Origin: Bradyrhizobium sp. STM 3809
GTDB lineage: Bacteria > Pseudomonadota > Alphaproteobacteria > Rhizobiales > Xanthobacteraceae
NCBI RefSeq assembly: GCF_000239795.1
Contig: NZ_CAFJ01000161.1
Location: 1 to 33,222, forward strand
DNA length: 33,222 bases
Direction of reading: 5' to 3'
Of the stretch, positions 1 through 7,737 are shown in pieces. Both the position numbers and the translations under genes were made by a program. Numbering within the stretch: position 1 is the stretch's first letter; each line of letters begins with the position of its first letter. The notes beneath the pieces are model-generated. The model was not told where the DNA came from. It ran no database searches and saw nothing but the letters and a program-made list of their open reading frames with translations.

Positions 1-105
1 AGGTCGAAACAATCGGAGTGGCACAATCGCACCTGATTTTTGCTGCTATGCGGCATGAAGATTGCTTCAGTGCAGCATGCCGGGCTAACATTGAGGAGTA
101 GGCGG

Positions 106-498
106 ATGAGACGAACCATCCTTTGGCTCGGCATGCTGTGTTGCCTTTGGGTGAGTGCGAATGCGCGTGATCTGGGTCAATGGGGAGCGGTCGATCCGGC
201 GTTGCGCCAATGGTACGAGGCGCTGATGCAGCCCGACGTGCCGACCGCGTCGTGCTGCGGCGAGGCCGATGCCTATTTTGCCGACGAGGTCCATGTCCGC
301 GACGGCAAGACCTATGCGACCATCACCGACGATCGCCCGGACGAGCCGCGCGGGCGGCCGCACATCGATGTCGGGACGGAGATCGAAGTTCCTGATCATA
401 AGCTGAAGTGGGACAAGGGAAATCCGACCGGCCACGGCGTTATCTTCCTGAGCCGCAACCGCTATGTGTTCTGCTACGTTCAGCCGGGCGGGGCGTGA
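106..498 (+). CDS. Small exported protein with CC motif, function unknown
   Basis: Encodes 130 residues beginning with a clear signal peptide (MRR, then a hydrophobic stretch ending near ANA at about residue 20). I chose the ATG at 106 because GAGGAG lies at 93-98; an in-frame ATG at 40 lacks a site and would bury the signal peptide. The mature part has a Trp-rich start, a Cys-Cys-Gly-Glu-Ala-Asp motif, a central EIEVPDHK segment and a C-terminal FCYVQPGG. The same layout (RD-G, W, CC-x-x-D, VPDD, CF-PG) recurs in the protein at 17969-18325, so the two are distant paralogues. The Cys pairs suggest a disulfide-bonded or metal-binding periplasmic protein, but I do not know a function. It lies just upstream of pqqA on the same strand. 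Confidence 0.75.
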   Translation: MRRTILWLGMLCCLWVSANARDLGQWGAVDPALRQWYEALMQPDVPTASCCGEADAYFADEVHVRDGKTYATITDDRPDEPRGRPHIDVGTEIEVPDHKLKWDKGNPTGHGVIFLSRNRYVFCYVQPGGA

Positions 499-657
499 GC
501 GGCGGCTCGCAAAGCCTGTCATGATTGAGGCGGAACGTTGGCTTCGGACAATCGCTCTGGAGCCGACGTGGCTTGCGTTCGATCGGGCGTGGCCCTAGCT
601 TCGATGTCGGCGCGCGTGACGCGCCAGTCAATGATAGTCAGAACTTGGGAGCTTGAG

Positions 658-738
658 ATGGCCTGGAAGACACCGAAGATCGTCGAAGTGCCGGTGGGCA
701 TGGAAATCAACATGTACGCTTGCGCCGCCCGCAAGTAA
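658..738 (+). CDS. pqqA: PqqA, precursor peptide of pyrroloquinoline quinone
   Basis: A 26-residue peptide carrying the PqqA signature VGMEINMY. The Glu (residue 16) and Tyr (residue 20), separated by three residues, are the two amino acids that in the known pathway are cross-linked by PqqE and excised to form the PQQ cofactor. The N-terminal AWKTPKIVEV matches the usual W-x-x-P...E/D-x-x-x-G-M-E pattern of PqqA. TGGGAG at 646-651 is a good ribosome-binding site six bases before the ATG. No pqqB, C, D or E follows: a large hairpin comes next and then a gene on the opposite strand, so this is a solitary copy feeding synthesis genes encoded elsewhere. PQQ supply fits the quinoprotein-associated genes that fill the next 13 kb. 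Confidence 0.9.
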   Translation: MAWKTPKIVEVPVGMEINMYACAARK

Positions 739-746
739 GCCGGAGC

Positions 747-795
747 GATCTGCCAAGTCTCGCGAACGATCCGTTCGCCGAAGACTTGGCAGATC
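747..795 (+). terminator. Large stem-loop directly after pqqA
   Basis: Perfect 14-bp outer arms (747-760 and 782-795) enclose a second stem (762-768 with 772-778), beginning eight bases after the pqqA stop. There is no T-run downstream, so it may protect the 3' end of a short, abundant pqqA mRNA or attenuate transcription rather than act as a classical Rho-independent terminator. Structure seen in the sequence; role inferred. Confidence 0.7.
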
Positions 796-852
796 CATTG
801 TCGTCAGGCCGGCGCCTGGATCGCGCGGTGTCGGTCAGAGATCCTGGCGTCA

Positions 853-882
853 GACACCCAGGTATCAGACATTCTGGGTGTC
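853..882. repeat. Inverted repeat across the 3' end of the EthD-like gene
   Basis: GACACCCAG (853-861) pairs with CTGGGTGTC (874-882), enclosing the stop codon of the minus-strand EthD-like gene (865-867). It could form a hairpin at the end of that transcript. No T-run follows on either strand. Confidence 0.5.
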
Positions 883-1173
883 GAAGATGTAGAGGTCGAC
901 GCCGCCGTCTGCGAAGTTCGGCAGATCTCCCGCCGCCGCCTTGCCCTCCGCCGAGCCCATGCCGGCCTGCAGGGCCTGCATCGAATCGAACACCAGCGTC
1001 GCAACGAGATGAATGTTGGTCGGGCCCGCCGGTCCATTCACCGGTCCGCGGCTGATGTCATAGGATTTCAGGCCCGGGATCTTCTTCGCCAGCGGCACGT
1101 GGACGTTCATATAGTGCTTGTCGAACGCCTCGGCGCTCTTGGGGGTTTTATAGAGAACGAGAACCTTCGGCAT
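865..1173 (-). CDS. EthD-family (dimeric alpha/beta barrel) protein
   Basis: A 102-residue protein beginning MPKVLVLYKTPK. The pattern VLVLYKTP...F..HY...H.PLAKKIPG...Y is that of the EthD family: small ferredoxin-fold proteins that dimerise, first met beside an ethyl tert-butyl ether degrading P450 and later in many catabolic clusters. Length is normal for the family (about 100). The ATG at 1173 is preceded by GGAGG, while longer in-frame openings reach back into unrelated upstream DNA. It converges on pqqA. Its exact activity is unknown; enzymes of this fold include monooxygenases and degradation-associated accessory proteins. Family call is confident, role in alcohol oxidation is inferred from position only. 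Confidence 0.8.
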   Translation of the reverse strand: MPKVLVLYKTPKSAEAFDKHYMNVHVPLAKKIPGLKSYDISRGPVNGPAGPTNIHLVATLVFDSMQALQAGMGSAEGKAAAGDLPNFADGGVDLYIFDTQNV

Positions 1174-1389
1174 CTGCTTCCTCCGCATTGGTCTTTTTGA
1201 GGTCGATCGACCGGTACGCATTGCAGCCGATCTGTCGGCCCGGATCAAGCGCCCGGACCGCGCCAGCTCATTGCTGGTCGCCCGCTGCCGGGGTTCCACC
1301 GCAGAAAAAGTCGTGCAGGCAGAAACCGATGCAGCCGGACGTCGTAGTTTGAGATAATATGCTTCAGGCTTCGCCGAGGATACCGAGCC

Positions 1390-1602
1390 ATGAGCCCCAT
1401 CGATCTCGTCATTACTGTCTGTGCGGTGCTGTCCCCCACCACCTGCGAGGAGCAGCATCTCGTATTCGCCGACGGCGGCGCCTCGCTGCAGCAATGCGCG
1501 ATGAAGGCGCCGCCCTACATCGCGCAATGGATCGGCGAGCACCCGAAATGGACCGCGGTCCGCTGGCGCTGCGAGTATCCGCACAGCAACGACAAGGCCT
1601 GA
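1390..1602 (+). CDS. Conserved small Cys-containing protein, unknown
   Basis: Seventy residues, MSPIDLVITVCAVLSP... ending WRCEYPHSNDKA. It has four cysteines (TVCAV, TTCEE, QQCAM, WRCEY) and a hydrophobic N-terminus that could be a short uncleaved anchor or weak signal. GAGGA at 1376-1380 lies ahead of the ATG. Proteins of this length with a C-terminal APPYIAQWIGEHPKW.VRWRCEY pattern are, to my recollection, common uncharacterised proteins in rhizobia. It stands alone between two minus-strand genes. No function can be assigned from the sequence. Confidence 0.6.
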   Translation: MSPIDLVITVCAVLSPTTCEEQHLVFADGGASLQQCAMKAPPYIAQWIGEHPKWTAVRWRCEYPHSNDKA

Positions 1603-1628
1603 AGCCGTCGGCCCAGACTGCTCGATGT

Positions 1629-1976
1629 CTACTTCGTGCAGTCCTTGAGATCCTTGTCGGCCACCGAGATCACCGCGTCGGCCTTGATATCGAGGTCGCG
1701 GACGATGCACTGCCGATCGCCGGCGTAGCTCACCTTGGCATCATAGCGCCCCGGCTCGACGCCGTTGAGCTTCAGCCGCTCGTCGTGATCGAGCTCCTTG
1801 TCCTTGTCGTTCAGCGTCTGATTCGGACCCCAGCTGTTCTGGCCGGCGGGCGACAGCTGGAAGCCGGTCATGGTCGCGCTGGTTAGATTCCACAGCCGGA
1901 TGCCCTTGCCCTGCGCCAACGCGGCGATCGGCACGATTGACAGGATGATCGCGGTCACGGCGCGTACGGATCTCAT
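1629..1976 (-). CDS. Exported hypothetical protein, 115 aa
   Basis: Starts with a convincing signal peptide (MRSVRAVTAIILSIVPIAALAQ, cleavage probably after ALA near residue 21). The mature part of about 94 residues looks like a small beta-rich domain (IRLWNLTSATMTGFQLSPAG...) with two cysteines, RQCIV and LKDCTK, that could form a disulfide. It is 35 bases upstream of the ABC ATPase gene on the map but downstream of it in transcription, so it may be the last gene of the 4429-to-1629 minus-strand operon. I do not recognise a named family. Confidence 0.65.
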   Translation of the reverse strand: MRSVRAVTAIILSIVPIAALAQGKGIRLWNLTSATMTGFQLSPAGQNSWGPNQTLNDKDKELDHDERLKLNGVEPGRYDAKVSYAGDRQCIVRDLDIKADAVISVADKDLKDCTK

Positions 1977-2011
1977 GGCGTTTCCCTGGGTTCTGGTGTC
2001 CTTTCTCCTGA

Positions 2012-2722
2012 CTATGACATGGAAAAATCCCGCCGCGCCAGATCGGCCTTGAGCGCGGCTACGGTCGCGTCGCTGCGCTGCGCGCGCGGCACGCTGATCG
2101 GCACGGCGTGCAGCAGGCGGGCCGGGCGTGACGACAGCAGGAAGATGCGGTCGCCGAGCCGCACCGCATCGTCCATGCTGTGCGTGACCAGCAGCGTGAT
2201 CATCGGCCGCGACGCCACGAGCGTCGCGATCTCCTCGCGCAGCTTGGCGGCGAGGGCGTCGTCGAGCGAGGCCAGCGGCTCGTCCAGAATCAGGAAATCC
2301 GGCTCGACCGCGAACGCCCGCGCTAGCGCGACGCGGCGGGCGAGGCCGAGCGACAGCTCGCCGGGAAAGTGGTTGCGGTGCCCCTCGAGCTCGAGCACGC
2401 CGAAGATCGCGGTCAGCCGCTCCTCAGTGACCTCAGGCGCCGCCAGTCGGACATTGTCCTCCACCGAGCGCCAGGGCAGCAATCGCGGCTCCTGGAACAC
2501 CATCGCCAGCCGCGCACCGGCCGGCTGGGAGACGCGCCCGTCGTAGTCGGCATCCAGGCCGGCGAGGATTCGCATCATCGTGCTCTTGCCGCAGCCGGAA
2601 GGACCCACGACGACGCCGAGCTCGCCGCGTTCGAGGGTGAACGCAATGCCCGAAATCACCTGCTGGCGCTTGCCGTTGGCGCTGGTGTAGCTCTTCGATT
2701 GGATATCGACCTCAAGCCGCAC
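2012..2722 (-). CDS. ABC transporter ATP-binding protein (NitT/TauT type)
   Basis: A 236-residue nucleotide-binding subunit. Walker A is GPSGCGKST (about residues 40-48), the Q-loop is VFQEPRLLPW, Walker B is FLILDEPLASLD, and the switch His is in LLVTHSMDDA. The signature reads LSLGLARRVALARA rather than LSGGQ, a relaxed version also seen in SsuB/TauB/NrtD-like ATPases. The start is GTG at 2722, overlapping the permease stop by 11 bases, so the two are translationally coupled. With the permease and binding protein upstream it forms a complete importer. The substrate cannot be read from sequence; the surrounding quinoprotein genes suggest something used in alcohol oxidation (cofactor, metal or substrate), which is inference. 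Confidence 0.9.
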   Translation of the reverse strand: MRLEVDIQSKSYTSANGKRQQVISGIAFTLERGELGVVVGPSGCGKSTMMRILAGLDADYDGRVSQPAGARLAMVFQEPRLLPWRSVEDNVRLAAPEVTEERLTAIFGVLELEGHRNHFPGELSLGLARRVALARAFAVEPDFLILDEPLASLDDALAAKLREEIATLVASRPMITLLVTHSMDDAVRLGDRIFLLSSRPARLLHAVPISVPRAQRSDATVAALKADLARRDFSMS

Positions 2723-3449
2723 GGAGCCGCCACCTGGATGCGCGCTGCTCGAACGGCTGCACGAGGAGAGCTTCGATCACCAGCACGACGGCGGCGAAGC
2801 TGAGGGAATAGGCGAGCAGCAGCGGGATGTCGAACAGCTGGAAGGCGACGCCGATCTCGAAGCCGATGCCGTTGGGCCGTCCGAGCAGCTCGGCGACCAG
2901 CACGATCTTCCACACCAGCGACAGGCCGGAGCGCGCGGCGGCCGCGATATAGGGCGCGAGCTGCGGCAGCAGGACGTGGCGGAGGATGCGGCCGCGCGGG
3001 AAGGCGAACACCTGGGCCATTTCGTCGAGCGACGGATCGAGCGCGCGCGCGCCCTCGCGCAAGGTGACGACGGCGGTCGGCAGCTTGTTGATCGCGATCG
3101 CGGCGATAGCGGCGACCTCGGTGAGGCCGGCCCAGATATAGGCCAGCACGATCACCACCAGCGCCGGCAGGTTGAGGAGCAGGATCAGCCAGGGATCGCC
3201 GAGCCGGTTGGCGATGCGGCTGCGGCCCATCCAGAAGCCGAGCGCCGATCCGATCGCCATCGACAGCGTGAAGGCCAACGCGACGCGGGCGAGCGTGGCG
3301 CCGAGATGCAGAAACAGCGCGCCGGACTTGGCTTCCGCAATCGCCACCGCCAGCACGGCCGACGGCGGCGGCAGCTTGGCGCTGCCGGCGATGGTCGCGG
3401 CCACCCACCAGGTCGCCAGCAGAAGCGCGAAGGACAACAGCCGCAGCAC
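2712..3449 (-). CDS. ABC transporter permease (NitT/TauT type)
   Basis: A 245-residue BPD-type inner-membrane permease with about six hydrophobic segments: FALLLATWWVAATIAG near the N-terminus, VALAFTLSMAIGSALGFWMG, WLILLLNLPALVVIVLAYIW and others. The cytoplasmic EAA-like loop that contacts the ATPase reads EGARALDPSLDEMAQVFAFPRGRILRHVLLPQLAPY. The start is the GTG at 3447-3449, whose G is also the last base of the TAG stop of the upstream binding-protein gene; no nearby ATG exists in frame. Length is typical for SsuC/TauC-like permeases (about 250). Second gene of a binding protein-permease-ATPase operon. Confidence 0.88.
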   Translation of the reverse strand: MLRLLSFALLLATWWVAATIAGSAKLPPPSAVLAVAIAEAKSGALFLHLGATLARVALAFTLSMAIGSALGFWMGRSRIANRLGDPWLILLLNLPALVVIVLAYIWAGLTEVAAIAAIAINKLPTAVVTLREGARALDPSLDEMAQVFAFPRGRILRHVLLPQLAPYIAAAARSGLSLVWKIVLVAELLGRPNGIGFEIGVAFQLFDIPLLLAYSLSFAAVVLVIEALLVQPFEQRASRWRLRAA

Positions 3450-4429
3450 TAGTCCCTCGCATCCGCCCTGTAATAGGTGCCGGGGCTGAGCTCGGCGGCG
3501 GGGCCGACCAGGTCGCGTCCGCCGATCGAGGCGAGCACGCCGTAGAGGATGCGCGCGTCGGCCTCCTCTTCGGCCGCCGAGCGGCGCGGAATGCCCTCGC
3601 GATAGCGGTCGCGATAGGCGCGCAACGTCGCCTCGTCCGGCGCGCCGGTCAGCGGCGCGATCGTCTGCCACTCGGCATCCGACGTGGCCAGGATCTCCTT
3701 CGCCTTGGCCGTGACCGACAGGAAGCGTGCGACGAGATCGCGATGCTTGGCGGCCCAGTCCTCGTCGAACACGTAGCCGATCATCGCGGTGCGGCCCTTG
3801 GCGCCGAAGGCGGGCAGGATGTCCTCGATGCCGGCGAGCCGGCGAAAACCCTTGGCCTCCAGCGCCGCGCAGAAATTCCAGTAGTTCAGGCCCGCATCCA
3901 TCTCGCCATCGGCCAGCTTGGCGGCGAGCAGCGGCGGCGCGCCATAGGTGATGGTCGCCTGCGACTTCAGCTCGACGCCGTCGCGCTTGAGCGCGGCCTG
4001 CAGCAGCAGCCAGCTCTTGTCGAGCGGGCCGCCGGCCACCGCGAGCTTGCGTCCCTTGAGATCGGCGAGCGTCTTGAGCGGCGAGCTCGCCGGCACCATC
4101 ACGGCGCCGAGCGCGCTGGAATAGGGAGAGAAGGTCAGCCTGGCGCCGAGCGCGCGCTCGCGCGACACCCACAGCCAGTCCGACACCATGATGTCGGCAT
4201 TCCCTGCGCGCAGCGCGATCTTGCCGGCCTCGGGGCTCGCGAGCTCGACGGCGTCGATCGCGATGTCGGCCTGCTTGTCGAGTTGATGGGCGCGGACGAC
4301 GGCCAATTCCCAGGCGAAGGTGCCGGTCTTCTGCACCGCAACCTTGACCGTCTCGGCGGCGCGCGACGTCGAGAGCGGCAGCAGCGCGCATGCGATGACA
4401 GCAATGAACAAACGACCGAGCTGGGTCAT
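3449..4429 (-). CDS. ABC transporter substrate-binding protein (NitT/TauT type)
   Basis: A 326-residue periplasmic binding protein with a signal peptide (MTQLGRLFIAVIACALLPLSTSRAAE, cleavage near residue 25). The fold is that of the NMT1/SsuA-like group: TVKVAVQKTGTFAWELAVV strand-helix start, then ASPEAGKIALRAGNADIMVSDWLWVSRERA and LADLKGRKLAVAGGPLDKSWLLLQA. It lacks the lipobox of lipoproteins. First gene of the three-gene transporter operon, transcribed divergently from the 4516 gene with 86 bases between the starts. Close relatives are often annotated as sulfonate or nitrate binding proteins, but nothing here fixes the ligand; location among PQQ-enzyme accessory genes argues for a role with them. 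Confidence 0.88.
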   Translation of the reverse strand: MTQLGRLFIAVIACALLPLSTSRAAETVKVAVQKTGTFAWELAVVRAHQLDKQADIAIDAVELASPEAGKIALRAGNADIMVSDWLWVSRERALGARLTFSPYSSALGAVMVPASSPLKTLADLKGRKLAVAGGPLDKSWLLLQAALKRDGVELKSQATITYGAPPLLAAKLADGEMDAGLNYWNFCAALEAKGFRRLAGIEDILPAFGAKGRTAMIGYVFDEDWAAKHRDLVARFLSVTAKAKEILATSDAEWQTIAPLTGAPDEATLRAYRDRYREGIPRRSAAEEEADARILYGVLASIGGRDLVGPAAELSPGTYYRADARD

Positions 4430-4515
4430 GGGCGCGTCTGCGTTTCCTCGAAATGTGTTCTTTTCAGCCTCAGTCCCTTAGCATAGCCTGGATGGCGATG
4501 CTGCGGAGGACTGTC

Positions 4516-4875
4516 ATGCGTTGCGCTGTTCCGGTAGGACCGATTGTCGCCACCTTCTTTGCCGTGACCGCGCTGGCCGGGCCGGGCCGGGCCGAGGACC
4601 TCAACGACTATCCGACCTCGGCGCGGGCCGAATACGTATTCGGCTGCATGAAGGCCAATGGCGAGTCGCGCGAGTCGATCACGCAGTGCTCCTGCTCGAT
4701 CGACGTGATCGCCTCGATCATTCCCTACGAACGTTACGTCACGGCCGAGACCGTGCTCAGCATGTCGCAGGTGAAGAGCAACCTCGGCACCCAGTTCCGC
4801 ACCTCCGAGCAGGCCGCCAACGCACTCAACGATCTGCGCCGCGCCCAGGCCGAAGCCGAGGTGAGATGCTTCTGA
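4516..4875 (+). CDS. Exported Cys-rich protein of the quinoprotein cluster, unknown
   Basis: Encodes 119 residues. GGAGGA at 4505-4510 places the start at the ATG at 4516; upstream in-frame ATGs (4453, 4492, 4498) lack a spaced site. A signal peptide (MRCAVPVGPIVATFFAVTALAGPGRA) precedes a mature helical-looking domain with YVFGCMKANGES...ITQCSCSIDVIASIIPYERY and a final RCF. The C...C-S-C...C arrangement is not a CXXCH haem site. Similar small proteins occur, as I recall, beside xoxF-type genes in rhizobia, but no function is known to me. It converges on the SoxYZ-like gene with 23 bases between the stops. Confidence 0.7.
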   Translation: MRCAVPVGPIVATFFAVTALAGPGRAEDLNDYPTSARAEYVFGCMKANGESRESITQCSCSIDVIASIIPYERYVTAETVLSMSQVKSNLGTQFRTSEQAANALNDLRRAQAEAEVRCF

Positions 4876-4898
4876 CGCCTCGCGGCCCGGTCTCGTCA

Positions 4899-5720
4899 TC
4901 AGGTGCCTGAACCCTCGGCCGGCCATTCGTGCTCGAACACGTGGCCCTGCGTATCCCGCGCCTCGGCGCGGAAATGCTTGGCGCCGTTCGACACGTAGGT
5001 GAAGCGGATATTGGGATCCTCCGAGATTGAGATGCCGCCTTCGACCGACAGCACCAGGCTGCCGTCCTGGGACAGCGTCAGCTGGTCGACGAAGAAGGCG
5101 GGGATGTAGAGCTGTGTCACCTGGTCCATCTGCAGCCCGGAATTGTTGGGATGCCCGACCATCACCTGCGCCTCGCGGATGCCGCTGCTGGCGCCATCGC
5201 CTCCTTGCGTGAATTGCCGATAGCGCATCTGGCCGATGCGAGCCTTGGCCTCGTCCGGATTCTTCGCCGCCGGCGCCGAGCAGCCGCCGGACGCCTTCAC
5301 GAAGGTCTTGACCACGTAAAGCTGGCCGTCGGTCAACTCGGCCACCGCATGCACGTCGGTGTAGTTGTTGACGCGGACGCGCGTCGAGATCGCCGTCACG
5401 TTGGCGTCGGCACCGAGCGTGAACTTGGCGGCCATCGGCGCCGGGTTCTGGTCGATCACCAGCGTGATCGTCTTGATGCGGCGCTCGTCCGCGGGCGAGA
5501 GCTTGCTGCGCAAGGTGACCGGCACCACCGATGCATCCTCGGCGCGCGCCGGCATCTCGATCGACAGCACATTGCCGCCATCCTGCATCGGCTTGTTCTG
5601 GAAGATGTCCTGCACCAGTCCCGGCCACGGATCATAGCCGTCAGCGGCCTTCGCAGGTGCGAATGCAAGCGCGAGGCAGACGCCGAGAAGCAATGTGGAC
5701 GGCAGGCGGAGCCGGGTCAT
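4899..5720 (-). CDS. Quinoprotein dehydrogenase-associated SoxYZ-like carrier
   Basis: A 273-residue exported protein: signal peptide to about residue 28 (LAFAPAKAA), a SoxY-like domain (DPWPGLVQDIF...VVPVTLRSKL...ITLVIDQNPAPMAAKF) ending in VKASGGCSAPAAKNP, then a SoxZ-like C-terminal domain (REAQVMVGHPNNSGLQMDQVTQLYIPAFFVDQLTL). In true SoxY a GGCGG tail carries sulfur intermediates; here the Cys of SGGCSAP sits at the fusion joint between the two halves. This fused form is a known family found only with PQQ dehydrogenase clusters. The ATG at 5720 has GGAGGA upstream. It lies next to, and is read in the same direction as, the relay zinc hydrolase, so the two probably work together. Confidence 0.88.
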   Translation of the reverse strand: MTRLRLPSTLLLGVCLALAFAPAKAADGYDPWPGLVQDIFQNKPMQDGGNVLSIEMPARAEDASVVPVTLRSKLSPADERRIKTITLVIDQNPAPMAAKFTLGADANVTAISTRVRVNNYTDVHAVAELTDGQLYVVKTFVKASGGCSAPAAKNPDEAKARIGQMRYRQFTQGGDGASSGIREAQVMVGHPNNSGLQMDQVTQLYIPAFFVDQLTLSQDGSLVLSVEGGISISEDPNIRFTYVSNGAKHFRAEARDTQGHVFEHEWPAEGSGT

Positions 5721-5776
5721 GGCGCAGTCCTCCAAACGCGTTCTGGTTTGCTGGCGATCATAGCGCGTCCCCACCC

Positions 5777-6700
5777 TCATTCCCATTCCAATTCGGAGAA
5801 GGCTGCCGTGGCGTTGCGCGCATTGTAGTCGTCGAACAGCTCCCATTTACCACGTTCAGATTGGGCCGCTCCCGCCGCTTCCGAGATCGGCTTGCCCGCC
5901 TTGATCAGCCCGCTGATGTCATGAGCGAGCGTATCGAGGTAGCGGCGCTCGTCGCTCAGCGCCAGCGGCCATGGGCTGACCGGCCCGTGGCCCGGGACCA
6001 CGCGATCGGCCCCGATCGCAGCGAGACCGCCGAGGTCGCCGATCCAGCCGCGCAAGCTGCCGTCCATCACGGGGATGTGACGCAGGAAGACGAGATCGCC
6101 GGCAAACAAGGTTCGGCTGCGATCGTCGGATACGGTCAGGTCGCAGTCGCTATGTGCCGTGCTCCAGGCCTTCAGCGTGAGCGAACGGCCGCCGAGGTCG
6201 AGCGACATCCGGTCCTCGACCAGGATCGACGGCGCGATCAGGCGGACTTCGTCGATCAGCTCCGGGCCCATCAGCCGCCGGAATGCCTCGATGTAATGCG
6301 GTCCGCGCACGGCCAGCGCCCGGGGCAGGTTCTTGGCGCCGACGAAGCTGGTTCCGTCGGCCTGGAACGCGGCGTTGCCGAACACATGATCGGGATGAGC
6401 ATGGGTGTTGATGACGTAGCGGATCGGCTTGTCGGTGCGGGCTCGGATCGCCGCGAGCAGCGCACGGCCTTCGCGGACGCTGCCGCCGGTGTCGACGACC
6501 GCAACCGCATCGTCGCCGATGATGAAGCCGACATTGGCGATGGCGCCGTCATTGCCGGCGGTCATCAGCGCGGTTTGCCCGATGTAAACGAACACGCCGG
6601 GCGCGATCTCGCTGACCTCGAGCGTTTCCGGCGCGGCATGCACCACTCCGCCAAGCGTGAGCGCCCAGACCATGATGAGGATGATCAACCGGCTGACCAT
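5777..6700 (-). CDS. Quinoprotein relay system zinc metallohydrolase
   Basis: A 307-residue metallo-beta-lactamase-fold protein with a signal peptide (MVSRLIILIMVWALTLGGVVHA). The zinc site is visible: THAHPDH (the HxHxDH motif), a later His in AHSDCDL, Asp in LFAGDLVF and the terminal His in VPGHGP. It belongs to the SoxH-related hydrolases that accompany PQQ dehydrogenases and SoxYZ-like carriers; the C-terminal helix (LDTLAHDISGLIKAGKPISEA) is typical of SoxH-like proteins. The pair is proposed in the literature to relay material to or from the quinoprotein, but the reaction is unknown. First gene of a two-gene minus-strand unit, divergent from the XoxJ-like gene with 155 bases between starts. 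Confidence 0.88.
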   Translation of the reverse strand: MVSRLIILIMVWALTLGGVVHAAPETLEVSEIAPGVFVYIGQTALMTAGNDGAIANVGFIIGDDAVAVVDTGGSVREGRALLAAIRARTDKPIRYVINTHAHPDHVFGNAAFQADGTSFVGAKNLPRALAVRGPHYIEAFRRLMGPELIDEVRLIAPSILVEDRMSLDLGGRSLTLKAWSTAHSDCDLTVSDDRSRTLFAGDLVFLRHIPVMDGSLRGWIGDLGGLAAIGADRVVPGHGPVSPWPLALSDERRYLDTLAHDISGLIKAGKPISEAAGAAQSERGKWELFDDYNARNATAAFSELEWE

Positions 6701-6855
6701 CGGTTCGCCTTGCTCGCGTGGGACGTGTGGATCTCATCGACGACGCTGCGGCGCAGCATCCGGTCACCTCTTCGCGATGACGGCAGCTGTTGCGCGCGCG
6801 AGGCCGGCGGCCTAGCATTTTCCAAAAGACCTCGATGCGCTCGATAGGGATGGAA

Positions 6856-7737
6856 ATGAGAATGACGAAGCGTTGGACTCTTGTCGGCTCGCTGGCCGTC
6901 GCCGCGGGCCTCACTCTGCTCGGACCCGCCACCTCCTACGCGCAAAGCAATGACGGCCTGGATCTGTCGATCGAGCTGGTCGATCCGAAGGTGCTGCGCG
7001 TCTGCGCCGATCCACGCAATCTTCCGTTCTCCAATGAGAAGGGCGAGGGCTTCGAGAACAAGCTCGCGGATTTCCTGGCCGCCAAGCTGCAGAAGAAGGT
7101 CGACTACACGTTCTTTCCGCAGGCCACCGGCTTCGTGCGCATGACGCTCGGCTCGCATCGCTGCGACGTCATCATGGGATTCCCGCAAGGCGACGATCTG
7201 GTGCAGAGCACCAGTCCCTACTACCGGACGGCCTACGCGATCGTCACCAAGCCCGACTCCGATCTCGCCGACGTCACCACGCTGGAGGACGCCAAGCTCA
7301 AGGGCAAGCATATCGGCATCGTGGCCGGCACGCCGCCGGCCACCAACATGGCGTTGGCCGGGCTGATGACCACAGCCAAGCCCTATCCGCTGATGATCGA
7401 CACCCGCGTGGACTCGTCGGCCGAGGCGATGATCAACGACCTGAAGTCGGGCGAGATCGATGCCGGCGTGCTGTGGGGTCCGATGGCCGGCTACTACGCC
7501 AAGCAGGCGAGCCCGCAATTGCATGTGACGCCGCTGGTGAAAGAGACCTCGGGACCGAAGCTGATCTATCGCATCGCCATGGGCGTGCGCGGGGCGGACC
7601 AGAACTGGCGGCGGCAGCTCAACAAGCTGATCCAGGAGAACCAAAGCGAGATCAACAAGATCCTGCTCGATTTCGGCGTGCCGCTGCTGGACGAGAGCAA
7701 TCATCTGATCACCGCCGAGGCTGCGACGAAGCCATGA
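6856..7737 (+). CDS. Quinoprotein-associated binding protein, XoxJ/MxaJ-like
   Basis: A periplasmic solute-binding-fold protein of about 293 residues with a signal peptide (MTKRWTLVGSLAVAAGLTLLGPATSYAQ). The mature start KVLRVCADPRNLPFSNEKGEGFENKLADFLAAKL and the phrase GFVRMTLGSHRCDVIMGFPQG are characteristic of the family associated with quinoprotein dehydrogenases, which includes MxaJ and XoxJ. Those are thought to help the dehydrogenase or its cofactor assemble rather than import nutrients. Several starts are possible (6835, 6850, 6856, 6862); AGGGA at 6846-6850 favours 6856. Its stop overlaps the next gene's ATG (ATGA), so the two are coupled. The dehydrogenase it would serve is not in the window. 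Confidence 0.88.
   Translation: MRMTKRWTLVGSLAVAAGLTLLGPATSYAQSNDGLDLSIELVDPKVLRVCADPRNLPFSNEKGEGFENKLADFLAAKLQKKVDYTFFPQATGFVRMTLGSHRCDVIMGFPQGDDLVQSTSPYYRTAYAIVTKPDSDLADVTTLEDAKLKGKHIGIVAGTPPATNMALAGLMTTAKPYPLMIDTRVDSSAEAMINDLKSGEIDAGVLWGPMAGYYAKQASPQLHVTPLVKETSGPKLIYRIAMGVRGADQNWRRQLNKLIQENQSEINKILLDFGVPLLDESNHLITAEAATKP

Noticed and set aside
1..39. Sigma-54 promoter at the very start of the window (TGGCACAATCGCACC)
   Set aside because: The -24 half is good but the bases ten positions on are CC, not GC, and no other spacing works.
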